7,637 nucleotides of DNA from the NCBI GenBank assembly GCA_045631305.1, contig JAZQUM010000130.1:1-7637 (forward strand), written 5' to 3'. This DNA comes from JAZQUM01 sp045631305 (GTDB taxonomy: Bacteria; Bacillota; Clostridia; Oscillospirales; Oscillospiraceae). The notes under the pieces are model-generated. The model saw nothing but the letters and a program-made list of their open reading frames with translations, ran no database searches and was not told the origin of the DNA. This document shows, piece by piece, positions 1 to 6,473 of this stretch. Positions within the stretch are counted from its first letter, which is position 1. Every line of letters starts with the position of its first letter. Both the position numbers and the translations under genes were made by a program.

Positions 1-918
1 GGTCTTGAATACGATAGCAGCGGTGGTGCCGTTGGGATCGATAGCTACTTCAACAGCATTGCCGTCATCATCTTCAGCTGCTTCGCTGCCCATATCGGTA
101 GCAACGGGAACCAGGTCGATGATGGTCTGCATCAGCATTTCAACGCCCAGGCCGGTCATAGCGCTACCGCAGAGAACGGGAGCGATAGAACCTTCGCGAA
201 CACCGATCTTCAGGCCCTTAGCCATTTCAGCATCGGTGAGTTCCATGGTTTCGAAGAACTTTTCCATCAGTTCTTCATCAGCGCCTGCAGCAGCTTCCAT
301 CAGTTCAGCGCGCAGAGCTTCTACTTCGTCAGCAACGTCAGCGGGGATAGCGCAAGCAGCAACCTTGCCGCCCTTGCATTCATATGCCTTATTGTGCAGC
401 AGGTCAACAACAGCGGTAACCTTCTTGTTGCCATCCAGAACGGGAACAACAACGGGAACTACAGCGGTGCCGAACTTAGCCTTGATAGCATCCAGGCAAG
501 CGTTGTAATCGCTGTTATCTTCATCGGTGCGGTTGATGAAGAACATGCGGGGCTTCTTGCCCAGCAGCTTCCAGCTGCGTTCCATACCAACGGACAGACC
601 GTCCTTGGCAGCGCCAACCAGAATAGCGCATTCGGAAGCGCGGATAGCGCAAACAGCTTCACCGGCGAAGTCAAAGTTGCCGGGTGCGTCCAGCACGTTC
701 AGCTTAACCTTGTTATAGTTAACAGGTGCCATGGACATGGAGATAGAGATCTGGCGCTTGATTTCTTCAGCGTCATAGTCGCAGACGGAGTTACCGTCGG
801 AAACCTTACCGAAACGATCGGTTGCGCCGGTGAGGAACAGCATGCTTTCTACCAGAGAAGTCTTGCCGCTGCCGCCGTGACCGACGAGGCATACATTACG
901 CAGTTCATTTGCAGTCAT
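1..918 (-). CDS. fusA: Elongation factor G-family translational GTPase (N-terminal 306 residues, runs off the left edge)
   Basis: This is the GTPase domain and start of domain II of an EF-G-like factor. The family (about 690 residues) catalyses ribosomal translocation or related ribosome remodelling with GTP. Visible motifs: P-loop GHGGSGKT at residues 13-20, G2-like RQISI at 55-59, G3 DAPGN at 76-80, G4 NRTD at 129-132, and G5-like CGSA at 250-253. The P-loop and 'EEIKRQISIS' place it in the EF-G side lineage, whose members usually coexist with a canonical EF-G, so it may be a paralogue; the symbol is provisional. Canonical EF-G has RGITI, DTPGH and NKxD, so the G2 glycine/threonine, the catalytic histidine and the G4 lysine are all substituted. 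The ATG at 918 is preceded by AAGGGAG (928-934) with a 9-nt gap. It has its own promoter at 978-1006 and lies downstream of, and codirectional with, the pseudo-ATPase gene. The frame is open to base 1. Confidence 0.93.
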   Translation of the reverse strand, partial: MTANELRNVCLVGHGGSGKTSLVESMLFLTGATDRFGKVSDGNSVCDYDAEEIKRQISISMSMAPVNYNKVKLNVLDAPGNFDFAGEAVCAIRASECAILVGAAKDGLSVGMERSWKLLGKKPRMFFINRTDEDNSDYNACLDAIKAKFGTAVVPVVVPVLDGNKKVTAVVDLLHNKAYECKGGKVAACAIPADVADEVEALRAELMEAAAGADEELMEKFFETMELTDAEMAKGLKIGVREGSIAPVLCGSAMTGLGVEMLMQTIIDLVPVATDMGSEAAEDDDGNAVEVAIDPNGTTAAIVFKT

Positions 919-941
919 ATGGAATTGCTCCCTTCATTAAT

Positions 942-959
942 TGCGCATATAAATGCGCA
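942..959 (-). promoter_or_regulatory. 7-bp dyad in the leader of the EF-G-like gene
   Basis: TGCGCAT and ATGCGCA are perfect inverted arms around a 4-nt ATAA spacer. The dyad lies between the predicted -10 (978-983) and the ribosome binding site (928-934), so it would be in the 5' untranslated RNA. It could be a short RNA hairpin or a protein operator; there is no U-tract, so it is not a terminator. Function is unknown. Confidence 0.45.
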
Positions 960-977
960 TAAAACTCAACAGATAAC

Positions 978-1006
978 ATTATATACCAGTTTTTGCAGTA
1001 GTACAA
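978..1006 (-). promoter_or_regulatory. Promoter of the EF-G-like gene
   Basis: Read on the minus strand, a consensus -10 TATAAT (983-978) lies 17 bp after TTGTAC (1006-1001), which matches the first three bases of the -35 consensus. An overlapping TGGTATATA could act as an extended -10. The start site would be near 970, giving a leader of about 50 nt. This suggests the gene is transcribed independently of the upstream pseudo-ATPase gene. Confidence 0.7.
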
Positions 1007-1048
1007 TTGTAATTTACTGAGAAAAATAAGTATTTTTTTTGGGCGTTT

Positions 1049-3199
1049 TTAATAATGATTTACCCATCCTGCTGCCAAAAACGTCGGCAGAGACCAAAGA
1101 GCAAGATACATTGCCAAAGAAACGGGATTCAGCACATGGAGCGCACCGGAAAAGGAGAAATAGAACCCCAGAAGCGCACCGACTACACTGCCCACAAGGG
1201 TAATGATATTACCCGTGCGGACAGCCTTGCAGAATCGACCGCTGCCCACCACCGTTTCGGCATAAGGCATGAGGCCTTCACGGAACAAAACGGCTGCCGT
1301 GTCATCATCGTGACCTTCCGTCACATCGGAAAGCGCCACCCGCTCACTCAAAGGCGGATACACAGCCCCTGCATCCAGCGAGAATTTACGCTTTAACAAA
1401 GTAGGTGTAATATTGCCGTCACGGGTAGCCAGCACAGGCACCACATGGTTGCGGTGCATGGCACGAAGCGCCCAGGCCACATTTTCCGCCGGCAGATATT
1501 TTGCAGCGAAAATAGCTGTCAACTGACCGTCAACTGCCAGGAACACACCTGTTTTCAGCGTCAGGCCACTGGGAAGACGCACACCCATCTTGCGCATGCA
1601 GGATGCAGAACCCAAAACTGCGGTTTCGCCATGGATAGCAGCAGAAACGCCGCCTTCACCGCAGAACTCAAAATTATCCAGCTGCAGATAACATCCGCCC
1701 TCGCTCTGAAGCAGCGCATTGAAAATGCGTTCAAGTCCGCTGCCGGATGCTTTTGCAAGAGAAGCCGCATAAGAAACCACTTTGCTGATTTCTTCGCCAA
1801 AGACCTTGATGCCGTTAAGCTGCAGCGTTCCGGGAGGGAACATATCCATATCGTTTACCACCATGCGGCTGTTGCGGCTGAGAAGCTTTGCTCCGCGATA
1901 GCCGGAAACAGCACTGCCGTTTTTCTGCAGGCGGTTGGCAAAGCGATAATAAGGCAGAGCATAAACAATAGGCAGAGCAAAGGTAGTGGCCATTACAAGG
2001 ATCACAGACCAACTCCAAATAATATTGGCCCCCTTTCCCTGACCGATAGAGGCAAGCCCCGCAAACACGAAAGATGCCGCAATTACAAGCGGGAGCAGCA
2101 CCGTCTGCCAGCGGGTAACAGGATCTTCTGCCACGGTATTACGGTAAAAACCATCCAGCGTTCCATGGCTCTTGCAGGCGCCGTCTGCCGTAGAGCAAAC
2201 GGTGTAGTTGGGTTCGCCCATGCAGGCTACACGGAAACTTGCAGCAGCTGCGCGGGTACGGGCCGCACGGCCCCACACGGCAAAGCACATGGAAATTGCT
2301 GCCACCGCACAAAGAGGCTCCGCTTCCCCACGACCTGCAAGGAAGGGACGCAGCAGGCAGTCCAAAAGCACAGCAATATTGGCCAGGGAAACCAGCACCG
2401 CTGCCGTGCAGCGACGACTGCGAACAGCTTCCACTGCATCATAGAAAACGCCAATACTCATGGCACAAACCAACACATGAAGCACAAAAAGCACAAGGCT
2501 CTGCAGCAATACACTTTCACTCCACACAGGGATGTTTGTGACAAAATAATTCACAATGGCCAGAATCCCTTCCAGCACCGTCAGAACAACAACGGGCATC
2601 ACGCGGGAAAACTGTGTTCTGCTCAGTCTGTGGAAAGCAACGTAAGCCTCTTCCAGAGGAGGTTCTTCCAAGAGTTCTTCCTCTTCTTCCACCGGCTCTT
2701 CATACTTTTCCACCATCTCCGGCTCCTGCTGAGAAAGGTCAACTTTCTGATAAAGCTGTTCCGTTTCCTCCTGCTTGCGGCGGGAGAAGAAAAAGCGCTT
2801 GCGCTCGGGAATGATCTCCTCTTCGGCAGCCTCTTCTTCCTGCACCTGATCCACCGTCTGTGCCATTACATCTTCAATGGTCATGGCAGTGCGTTTCTTT
2901 TTGCGGAAAGGTTCAGGTACAACTTCTGCGGCTGCAGAAATCTCTTCCTTTTCTTCCGGCTTTTCCACGGGAGTAAAACGGACCGTTTCCGTTTCAGCGG
3001 GCTGTGCCGGTTCTGCTTTTACTTTTACTTCTGTTTTTACTTTTTCCGCAGGCTTCTTTTCTTCTTTTGTGCTTTCGTCACTATACTCTGCCAGAATATC
3101 TTCCAGCAAAAATGCATCCGATGCCTGTTCCACACCCCGAAGAAGTTCCTGCGTGCTGCTCAGCGTTTCAAAACGCTCTGCATCACTTTTATAGGTCAT
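1049..3199 (-). CDS. P1B-type ATPase-like membrane pseudoenzyme with a charged N-terminal extension (716 aa)
   Basis: Residues 1-195 are a charged, low-complexity cytosolic region rich in Glu, Lys and Pro. About eight membrane segments follow (near 200-223, 230-252, 265-287, 293-312, 364-386, 392-418, 664-686, 690-711), which is P1B topology. The order of elements matches a heavy-metal P-type ATPase: TM6 with ALPIVYALP (408-416) where CPC-ALGLATP is expected; QKNG (425-428) for the usual AKNG; VVNDMDMFPPG (447-457) where VVFDKTGTLTEG is expected; an N-domain-like GEGGVSAAIHGETAVLGS (514-531); TRDGN (592-596) for TGDN; then no GDGxND before the last helix pair. No TGE is seen, and only about 50 residues separate TM4 and TM5, so the actuator domain is reduced. 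The HP of the nucleotide-binding domain is also absent. I infer loss of ATP-driven transport and a scaffolding or regulatory role, perhaps still binding a nucleotide. It follows rlmB by 29 bp. The reading frame is intact, so it is not simple gene decay. Confidence 0.75.
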   Translation of the reverse strand: MTYKSDAERFETLSSTQELLRGVEQASDAFLLEDILAEYSDESTKEEKKPAEKVKTEVKVKAEPAQPAETETVRFTPVEKPEEKEEISAAAEVVPEPFRKKKRTAMTIEDVMAQTVDQVQEEEAAEEEIIPERKRFFFSRRKQEETEQLYQKVDLSQQEPEMVEKYEEPVEEEEELLEEPPLEEAYVAFHRLSRTQFSRVMPVVVLTVLEGILAIVNYFVTNIPVWSESVLLQSLVLFVLHVLVCAMSIGVFYDAVEAVRSRRCTAAVLVSLANIAVLLDCLLRPFLAGRGEAEPLCAVAAISMCFAVWGRAARTRAAAASFRVACMGEPNYTVCSTADGACKSHGTLDGFYRNTVAEDPVTRWQTVLLPLVIAASFVFAGLASIGQGKGANIIWSWSVILVMATTFALPIVYALPYYRFANRLQKNGSAVSGYRGAKLLSRNSRMVVNDMDMFPPGTLQLNGIKVFGEEISKVVSYAASLAKASGSGLERIFNALLQSEGGCYLQLDNFEFCGEGGVSAAIHGETAVLGSASCMRKMGVRLPSGLTLKTGVFLAVDGQLTAIFAAKYLPAENVAWALRAMHRNHVVPVLATRDGNITPTLLKRKFSLDAGAVYPPLSERVALSDVTEGHDDDTAAVLFREGLMPYAETVVGSGRFCKAVRTGNIITLVGSVVGALLGFYFSFSGALHVLNPVSLAMYLALWSLPTFLAAGWVNHY

Positions 3200-3211
3200 A
3201 TCTTTCACCTT
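3200..3211 (-). promoter_or_regulatory. Ribosome binding site that fixes the pseudo-ATPase start at 3199
   Basis: AAGGTG (3211-3206 on the minus strand) stands 6 nt before an ATG at 3199. A longer frame could begin at a GTG at 3208-3206, but that GTG is itself part of the Shine-Dalgarno sequence and has no site upstream. The ATG giving 716 residues is therefore preferred to the GTG giving 719. Confidence 0.7.
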
Positions 3212-3228
3212 CGTAGTTCTGTTTGTGT

Positions 3229-4011
3229 TTATGCCATGCGCTGGCGAACAGCCTCATAGAGCAGGATCGCTGCAGCAGCAGAAGCATTGAGGGAAGAAAT
3301 GCGGCCCTTCATAGGAATGCTCACCAGGAAATCACAGCCTTCTTCCACAAGACGGGTCATACCGTTGCCTTCGCTGCCGATAACAATGGCAGCAGCTCCC
3401 TTGAGATCAGCCTCATAGAGATTGGTGGTACCATTGGCTGCCGTGCCGAAGATCCACACGCCCTTTTTCTGCAGATCCTTCAAAAGGGCTGCAATGTTGG
3501 GCACGCGGGCTACGGGCATATAGGAAACAGCACCGGCAGAAGTCTTGCCCACGATGGAGGTGAGACCTGCACTGCGGCGCTTGGGAATGATCACACCGTG
3601 AGCACCTGCGCACTCTGCGGTACGGATAATGGCACCCAGATTGTGGGGGTCGGAAATCTCATCACAGATCACCAGCAGGGGCTTTTCGCCTTTTTCTTCA
3701 GCGGCGGCAAGAATACTGTCTACAGACACATATTCACGCACTGCGGCAAGAGCGATCACGCCCTGATGGGCATGCGTGGCGCTCATGAAATCCAGTTTGC
3801 GGCGGTCAGCTTCCACCACCACAATACCTGCGGCACGGGCGGTAGAGGCAATGTGGCCCAGCGCCTTATCCGTCTCCCCCTTGGCAAGATAGATCTTATC
3901 GATGGCGGTGCCTACGCGCAGCGCTTCGATCACCGCATTGCGGCCTTCGATAATGCCGTCAGCCTGGGCTTCGCGCTCACCTTTTTTATCAAAATTACGT
4001 TCGTCTTTCAT
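3229..4011 (-). CDS. rlmB: 23S rRNA (guanosine-2'-O-)-methyltransferase, TrmH/SpoU family (RlmB)
   Basis: This enzyme transfers a methyl group from S-adenosylmethionine to a ribose 2'-OH in 23S rRNA; in E. coli RlmB the target is G2251. The 260-residue length is typical. The N-terminal substrate-binding domain opens with IIEGRNAVIEAL (20-31). The three SPOUT motifs follow: motif 1 DPHNLGAIIRTAE at 121-133 (N124, R130, E133), motif 2 IVIGSEGNGM at 209-218, and motif 3 IPMKGRISSLNAS at 232-244 leading into an AAAAILLYE helix. These form the knotted SAM-binding fold. The first 18 residues are charged and precede the conserved domain. The ATG at 4011 is the only plausible start; AAGGG lies about 10 nt upstream, a loose spacing. 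It appears to be the first gene of a two-gene unit with the pseudo-ATPase and is divergent from ftsH. The rRNA target is taken from family knowledge; a tRNA target such as Gm18 is less likely given the N-terminal domain. Confidence 0.93.
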   Translation of the reverse strand: MKDERNFDKKGEREAQADGIIEGRNAVIEALRVGTAIDKIYLAKGETDKALGHIASTARAAGIVVVEADRRKLDFMSATHAHQGVIALAAVREYVSVDSILAAAEEKGEKPLLVICDEISDPHNLGAIIRTAECAGAHGVIIPKRRSAGLTSIVGKTSAGAVSYMPVARVPNIAALLKDLQKKGVWIFGTAANGTTNLYEADLKGAAAIVIGSEGNGMTRLVEEGCDFLVSIPMKGRISSLNASAAAAILLYEAVRQRMA

Positions 4012-4075
4012 ATATCAAAATCCCTTTTCTTTTTGATTTTGGGGTATACTGCTTATAAGTCCACAGTTATCATAT

Positions 4076-4104
4076 AGTATATCACATTTTGCCTTTGGAA
4101 AAAA
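4076..4104 (-). promoter_or_regulatory. Candidate extended -10 promoter for rlmB and the pseudo-ATPase gene
   Basis: On the minus strand TGATATACT (4084-4076) is a TGn-TATACT extended -10. At 17 bp upstream only a T-run (4104-4099) occupies the -35 position, so the element would rely on the extended -10. Transcription would start near 4069, leaving a leader of about 58 nt. No better -10/-35 pair was found between the two divergent genes. Confidence 0.5.
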
Positions 4105-4158
4105 GGGCAACATCGAAGTTTTTCGTCCTTTTCCGAACTTTTTTACTGCTGCGGGTTT

Positions 4159-4180
4159 ACAGAAATTTCACAGAAAATTC
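4159..4180 (+). repeat. Tandem 11-bp repeat upstream of the ftsH promoter
   Basis: ACAGAAATTTC (4159-4169) is followed with no gap by ACAGAAAATTC (4170-4180), with one mismatch. The pair ends 11 bp before the ftsH -35. A period of 11 bp places both copies on nearly the same face of the helix, as expected for a regulator site or an A/T-rich UP-like element. The rest of 4012-4293 holds the two divergent promoters and an imperfect hairpin (4089-4110), with no further gene seen. Confidence 0.45.
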
Positions 4181-4191
4181 AACTTCCTGCC

Positions 4192-4220
4192 TTGTGACCC
4201 TTTCTTTTATATGGTATACT
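4192..4220 (+). promoter_or_regulatory. ftsH promoter, extended -10
   Basis: TTGTGA (4192-4197) and TATACT (4215-4220) are separated by exactly 17 bp, and TG at 4212-4213 gives an extended -10. The predicted start is near 4227, with a leader of about 66 nt. No CIRCE-type heat-shock operator is seen. Confidence 0.8.
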
Positions 4221-4254
4221 CCTAAAAGCTGATAACATATCAAATTATGTGCCA

Positions 4255-4288
4255 CGCGCTCTGCGCGCTGTCATTTGCATCTAAGGAG
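4255..4288 (+). promoter_or_regulatory. ftsH leader: GC hairpin and ribosome binding site
   Basis: CGCGC (4255-4259) and GCGCG (4263-4267) form a short all-GC stem with a TCT loop in otherwise A/T-rich leader RNA. AAGGAG follows at 4283-4288, 5 nt before the ATG at 4294. The strong Shine-Dalgarno sequence fixes the start. The stem does not cover it, so a thermosensor role is not supported. Confidence 0.55.
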
Positions 4289-4293
4289 CATAT

Positions 4294-6399
4294 ATGAATA
4301 AAAATCGAATCAATAAAAACAAGAATAATAAAAACGGAAAAGACAAGAAGTTTAACGGCATTATCACACTTGCGATCTGGGCTCTGCTGCTGACGGTAGT
4401 TTTTAACTATATCAGCATCTATCTGGGTGATGCTTCTGCCACCGCTACCGAAGTGGAAATTTCCTACACCGAGTTTGTGGAAATGGTGGAAGAAGGCAAG
4501 GTGGAATCCGTTTCTCACGAGGAAGATCTCCTTTGGGTCACCGCCAAGGAAGGCTTCACCTACACCGATGAAGAGGGTGTCACTTATAACGACCAAACTT
4601 CTTACTACACCTCCTTTGTAGATGACCCCAACCTCTACTCTTTCCTTCTTGCCAACGATGTGGATTTCGCAAAGCCCCATGTGCCTGAGATCCCCTTCCT
4701 TCTTTCTTTCCTTATCTCCTATATCCTGCCTTTCGTCGTCATTATGGGCATCTTCTCCCTCTTCATGCGCATCATGGCCAAAAAGGGTGGCGGCGGATTT
4801 GGCGGCATTGGCAGCGTGGGCAAGTCCAACGCCAAGGTTTATATGGAAAAATCCACCGGCGTCACTTTTGCTGATGTAGCCGGCCAGGACGAGGCTAAAG
4901 AATCCCTGGAAGAAATCATCGATTTCCTCCATAACCCCTCCAAATATACTGCCATTGGCGCAAAACTTCCCAAGGGTGCACTGCTGGTGGGTTCTCCCGG
5001 TACCGGCAAGACCCTTCTTGCCAAGGCTGTTGCCGGTGAAGCTAATGTGCCTTTCTTCTCCATCTCCGGCTCTGACTTTGTCGAAATGTTCGTAGGCGTG
5101 GGCGCAAGCCGCGTGCGTGACCTTTTCAAGGAAGCTGCCAAAGTTGCCCCCTGCATTATCTTTATCGACGAAATCGATACCATCGGTAAGACCCGCGACT
5201 CCGGCCGCTTCGGCGGAAACGACGAGCGCGAACAGACTTTGAACCAGCTTCTCAGCGAACTGGACGGTTTCGATCCCAGCAAGGGTATCATCGTGCTGGG
5301 TGCTACCAATCGCCCCGAAGTTTTGGATAAAGCGTTGCTCCGTCCCGGCCGTTTTGACCGCCGTATCACCGTTGATCGCCCCAATCTGGCAGGCCGTTTG
5401 AAAACGCTGGAAGTTCACACCCGCAACATCCATCTGTCTGAAGATGTGGACCTCAACAAGATCGCTCAGGCCACCGCAGGCTGCGTAGGTGCAGATCTTG
5501 CCAACATGGTAAATGAAGCTGCTCTCCGCGCTGTTCGTAAGGGCCGCAAGGCTGTCAATCAGAATGACCTGTTGGCTGCTTTTGAAGTAGTTATCGCAGG
5601 TGCTGAAAAGAAGGGCACCGTCATTACTGATGAAGAAAAGCGCATCATTGCTTACCACGAGTGCGGCCACGCTTTGGTAGCTGCCAAGCAGAAGAATGCC
5701 CAGCCCGTTTCCAAAATCACCATTGTGCCTCACACTCAGGGCGCACTGGGTTATACCCTGCACCTGCCTGAGGAAGAAAAGTTCCTTATGAGCCGCGAAG
5801 ATATTCTGGCCGAGATCCGCACACTGCTGGCAGGCCGCTCCAGCGAAGAAATCGTCTGCAACACCATGACCAGCGGCGCTGCCAACGATATCGAGCGCGC
5901 CACGGAACTGGCCCGCAATCTGGTGGCCCGTTTCGGTATGTGCGAAGAGTTCGATATGATGGCTTTGGGCAGCATGTCCAACCAGTATCTGGACGGCACC
6001 TATTCCATGACCTGCGCACAGGAAACCTATGCCGCAGCTGACCGCGAAACCATCCGTATCATCCGCCAGTGCCATGAAGATGCCAAGGCTATCCTCTCCG
6101 AAAACCGCGACCTCCTGGATAAGATTGCCGCTTATCTTCTCAAGAAGGAAACCATCACCGGTCAGGAAATGATGGCTATCATTGAAGGCCGCGACCCTGA
6201 AACTGTGGATAATTACGGCGCTTCCCGGGAAAAGAGTGAAGAAAAGCCTCAGGGCTTCCGCCCCTCCACCCCCAACATCATCGAAGCTCCCGCCAAGCAC
6301 ATTTCCATGAGCAGCGAACCTGTTCCCATGCCGGACTTTGATGAATCTGCAGAAAAGAAGGAAGAACCTGCTGCAGAAGGCGAAGAATCCAAAGAATAA
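4294..6399 (+). CDS. ftsH: ATP-dependent zinc metalloprotease FtsH
   Basis: FtsH is a membrane-anchored hexameric AAA+ protease that extracts and degrades misassembled membrane proteins and some regulators. At 701 residues it is slightly longer than usual. After a very basic Asn/Lys-rich tail (1-20) come TM1 (about 22-44), an extracytoplasmic domain (45-132), TM2 (133-161) and a glycine-rich linker. The AAA module shows Walker A GSPGTGKT (233-240), pore motif FVGVG (266-270), Walker B IIFIDEID (288-295; D292, E293) and arginine fingers in RPGRFDRR (350-357; R350, R353). The protease domain has the zinc motif HECGH (455-459) and a probable third ligand D532 in NDIERAT. Walker A has Ser where most FtsH have Pro (GPPGTGKT), and the zinc motif has Cys where Ala or Ile is common; all catalytic residues remain. 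The last 55 residues are acidic, Pro/Glu-rich and probably disordered. It is monocistronic, with its own promoter (4192-4220) and a following hairpin. Confidence 0.97.
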   Translation: MNKNRINKNKNNKNGKDKKFNGIITLAIWALLLTVVFNYISIYLGDASATATEVEISYTEFVEMVEEGKVESVSHEEDLLWVTAKEGFTYTDEEGVTYNDQTSYYTSFVDDPNLYSFLLANDVDFAKPHVPEIPFLLSFLISYILPFVVIMGIFSLFMRIMAKKGGGGFGGIGSVGKSNAKVYMEKSTGVTFADVAGQDEAKESLEEIIDFLHNPSKYTAIGAKLPKGALLVGSPGTGKTLLAKAVAGEANVPFFSISGSDFVEMFVGVGASRVRDLFKEAAKVAPCIIFIDEIDTIGKTRDSGRFGGNDEREQTLNQLLSELDGFDPSKGIIVLGATNRPEVLDKALLRPGRFDRRITVDRPNLAGRLKTLEVHTRNIHLSEDVDLNKIAQATAGCVGADLANMVNEAALRAVRKGRKAVNQNDLLAAFEVVIAGAEKKGTVITDEEKRIIAYHECGHALVAAKQKNAQPVSKITIVPHTQGALGYTLHLPEEEKFLMSREDILAEIRTLLAGRSSEEIVCNTMTSGAANDIERATELARNLVARFGMCEEFDMMALGSMSNQYLDGTYSMTCAQETYAAADRETIRIIRQCHEDAKAILSENRDLLDKIAAYLLKKETITGQEMMAIIEGRDPETVDNYGASREKSEEKPQGFRPSTPNIIEAPAKHISMSSEPVPMPDFDESAEKKEEPAAEGEESKE

Positions 6400-6403
6400 C
6401 AAC

Positions 6404-6429
6404 AGAGCCCATCCATTTGGATGGGCTCT
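6404..6429 (+). terminator. Hairpin terminator after ftsH, weak U-tract
   Basis: AGAGCCCATCC (6404-6414) pairs perfectly with GGATGGGCTCT (6419-6429) around an ATTT loop, starting 4 nt after the ftsH stop. Eleven uninterrupted pairs make it very stable, but the next bases are CATCTGTTTAAG, with only three consecutive Ts 6 nt later. It may terminate inefficiently, act with Rho, or protect the mRNA 3' end. Confidence 0.75.
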
Positions 6430-6473
6430 CATCTGTTTAAGCGATCCCCAATTATCATCCCCTCATTCCCTCA

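Noticed and set aside
1022..1040. AAAATA-AG-TATTTT next to a T-run as a terminator between the pseudo-ATPase and EF-G-like genes.
   Set aside because: Six A-T pairs with a 2-nt loop would not form a stable hairpin, and the T-run is on the wrong strand for minus-strand termination.
1049..3199. A working heavy-metal export ATPase.
   Set aside because: CPC, DKTGT, TGE, TGDN and GDGxND are all absent or altered, so transport activity cannot be supported.
3206..3208. GTG as the start of the pseudo-ATPase gene.
   Set aside because: It lies inside the AAGGTG Shine-Dalgarno sequence of the downstream ATG at 3199 and has no site of its own.
1445..3259. A 604-codon plus-strand frame opposite the pseudo-ATPase gene.
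   Set aside because: Codon-aligned antisense of a Glu/Lys-rich gene gives long Phe/Leu/Ser runs with no domain. It also overlaps the rlmB stop region and lacks a ribosome binding site.
3223..4077. A 284-codon plus-strand frame opposite rlmB.
   Set aside because: Codon-aligned shadow of a gene with all three SPOUT motifs; no independent signals.
4089..4110. TTGCC-TTT...AAA-GGGCAA as a terminator or attenuator between rlmB and ftsH.
   Set aside because: The stem needs a bulge, has no adjacent U-tract, and lies upstream of both divergent start sites.
4114..4144. CGAAGTTTTT and CGAACTTTTTT, 20 bp apart, as operator repeats.
   Set aside because: Most of the match is the T-run; too simple to separate from chance.
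4240..6432. A 730-codon open frame antisense to the whole of ftsH.
   Set aside because: It is codon-aligned with ftsH, so its stops would need TTA, CTA or TCA sense codons, which this genome rarely uses. It has no recognisable domain, no ribosome binding site, and ftsH is unmistakable.
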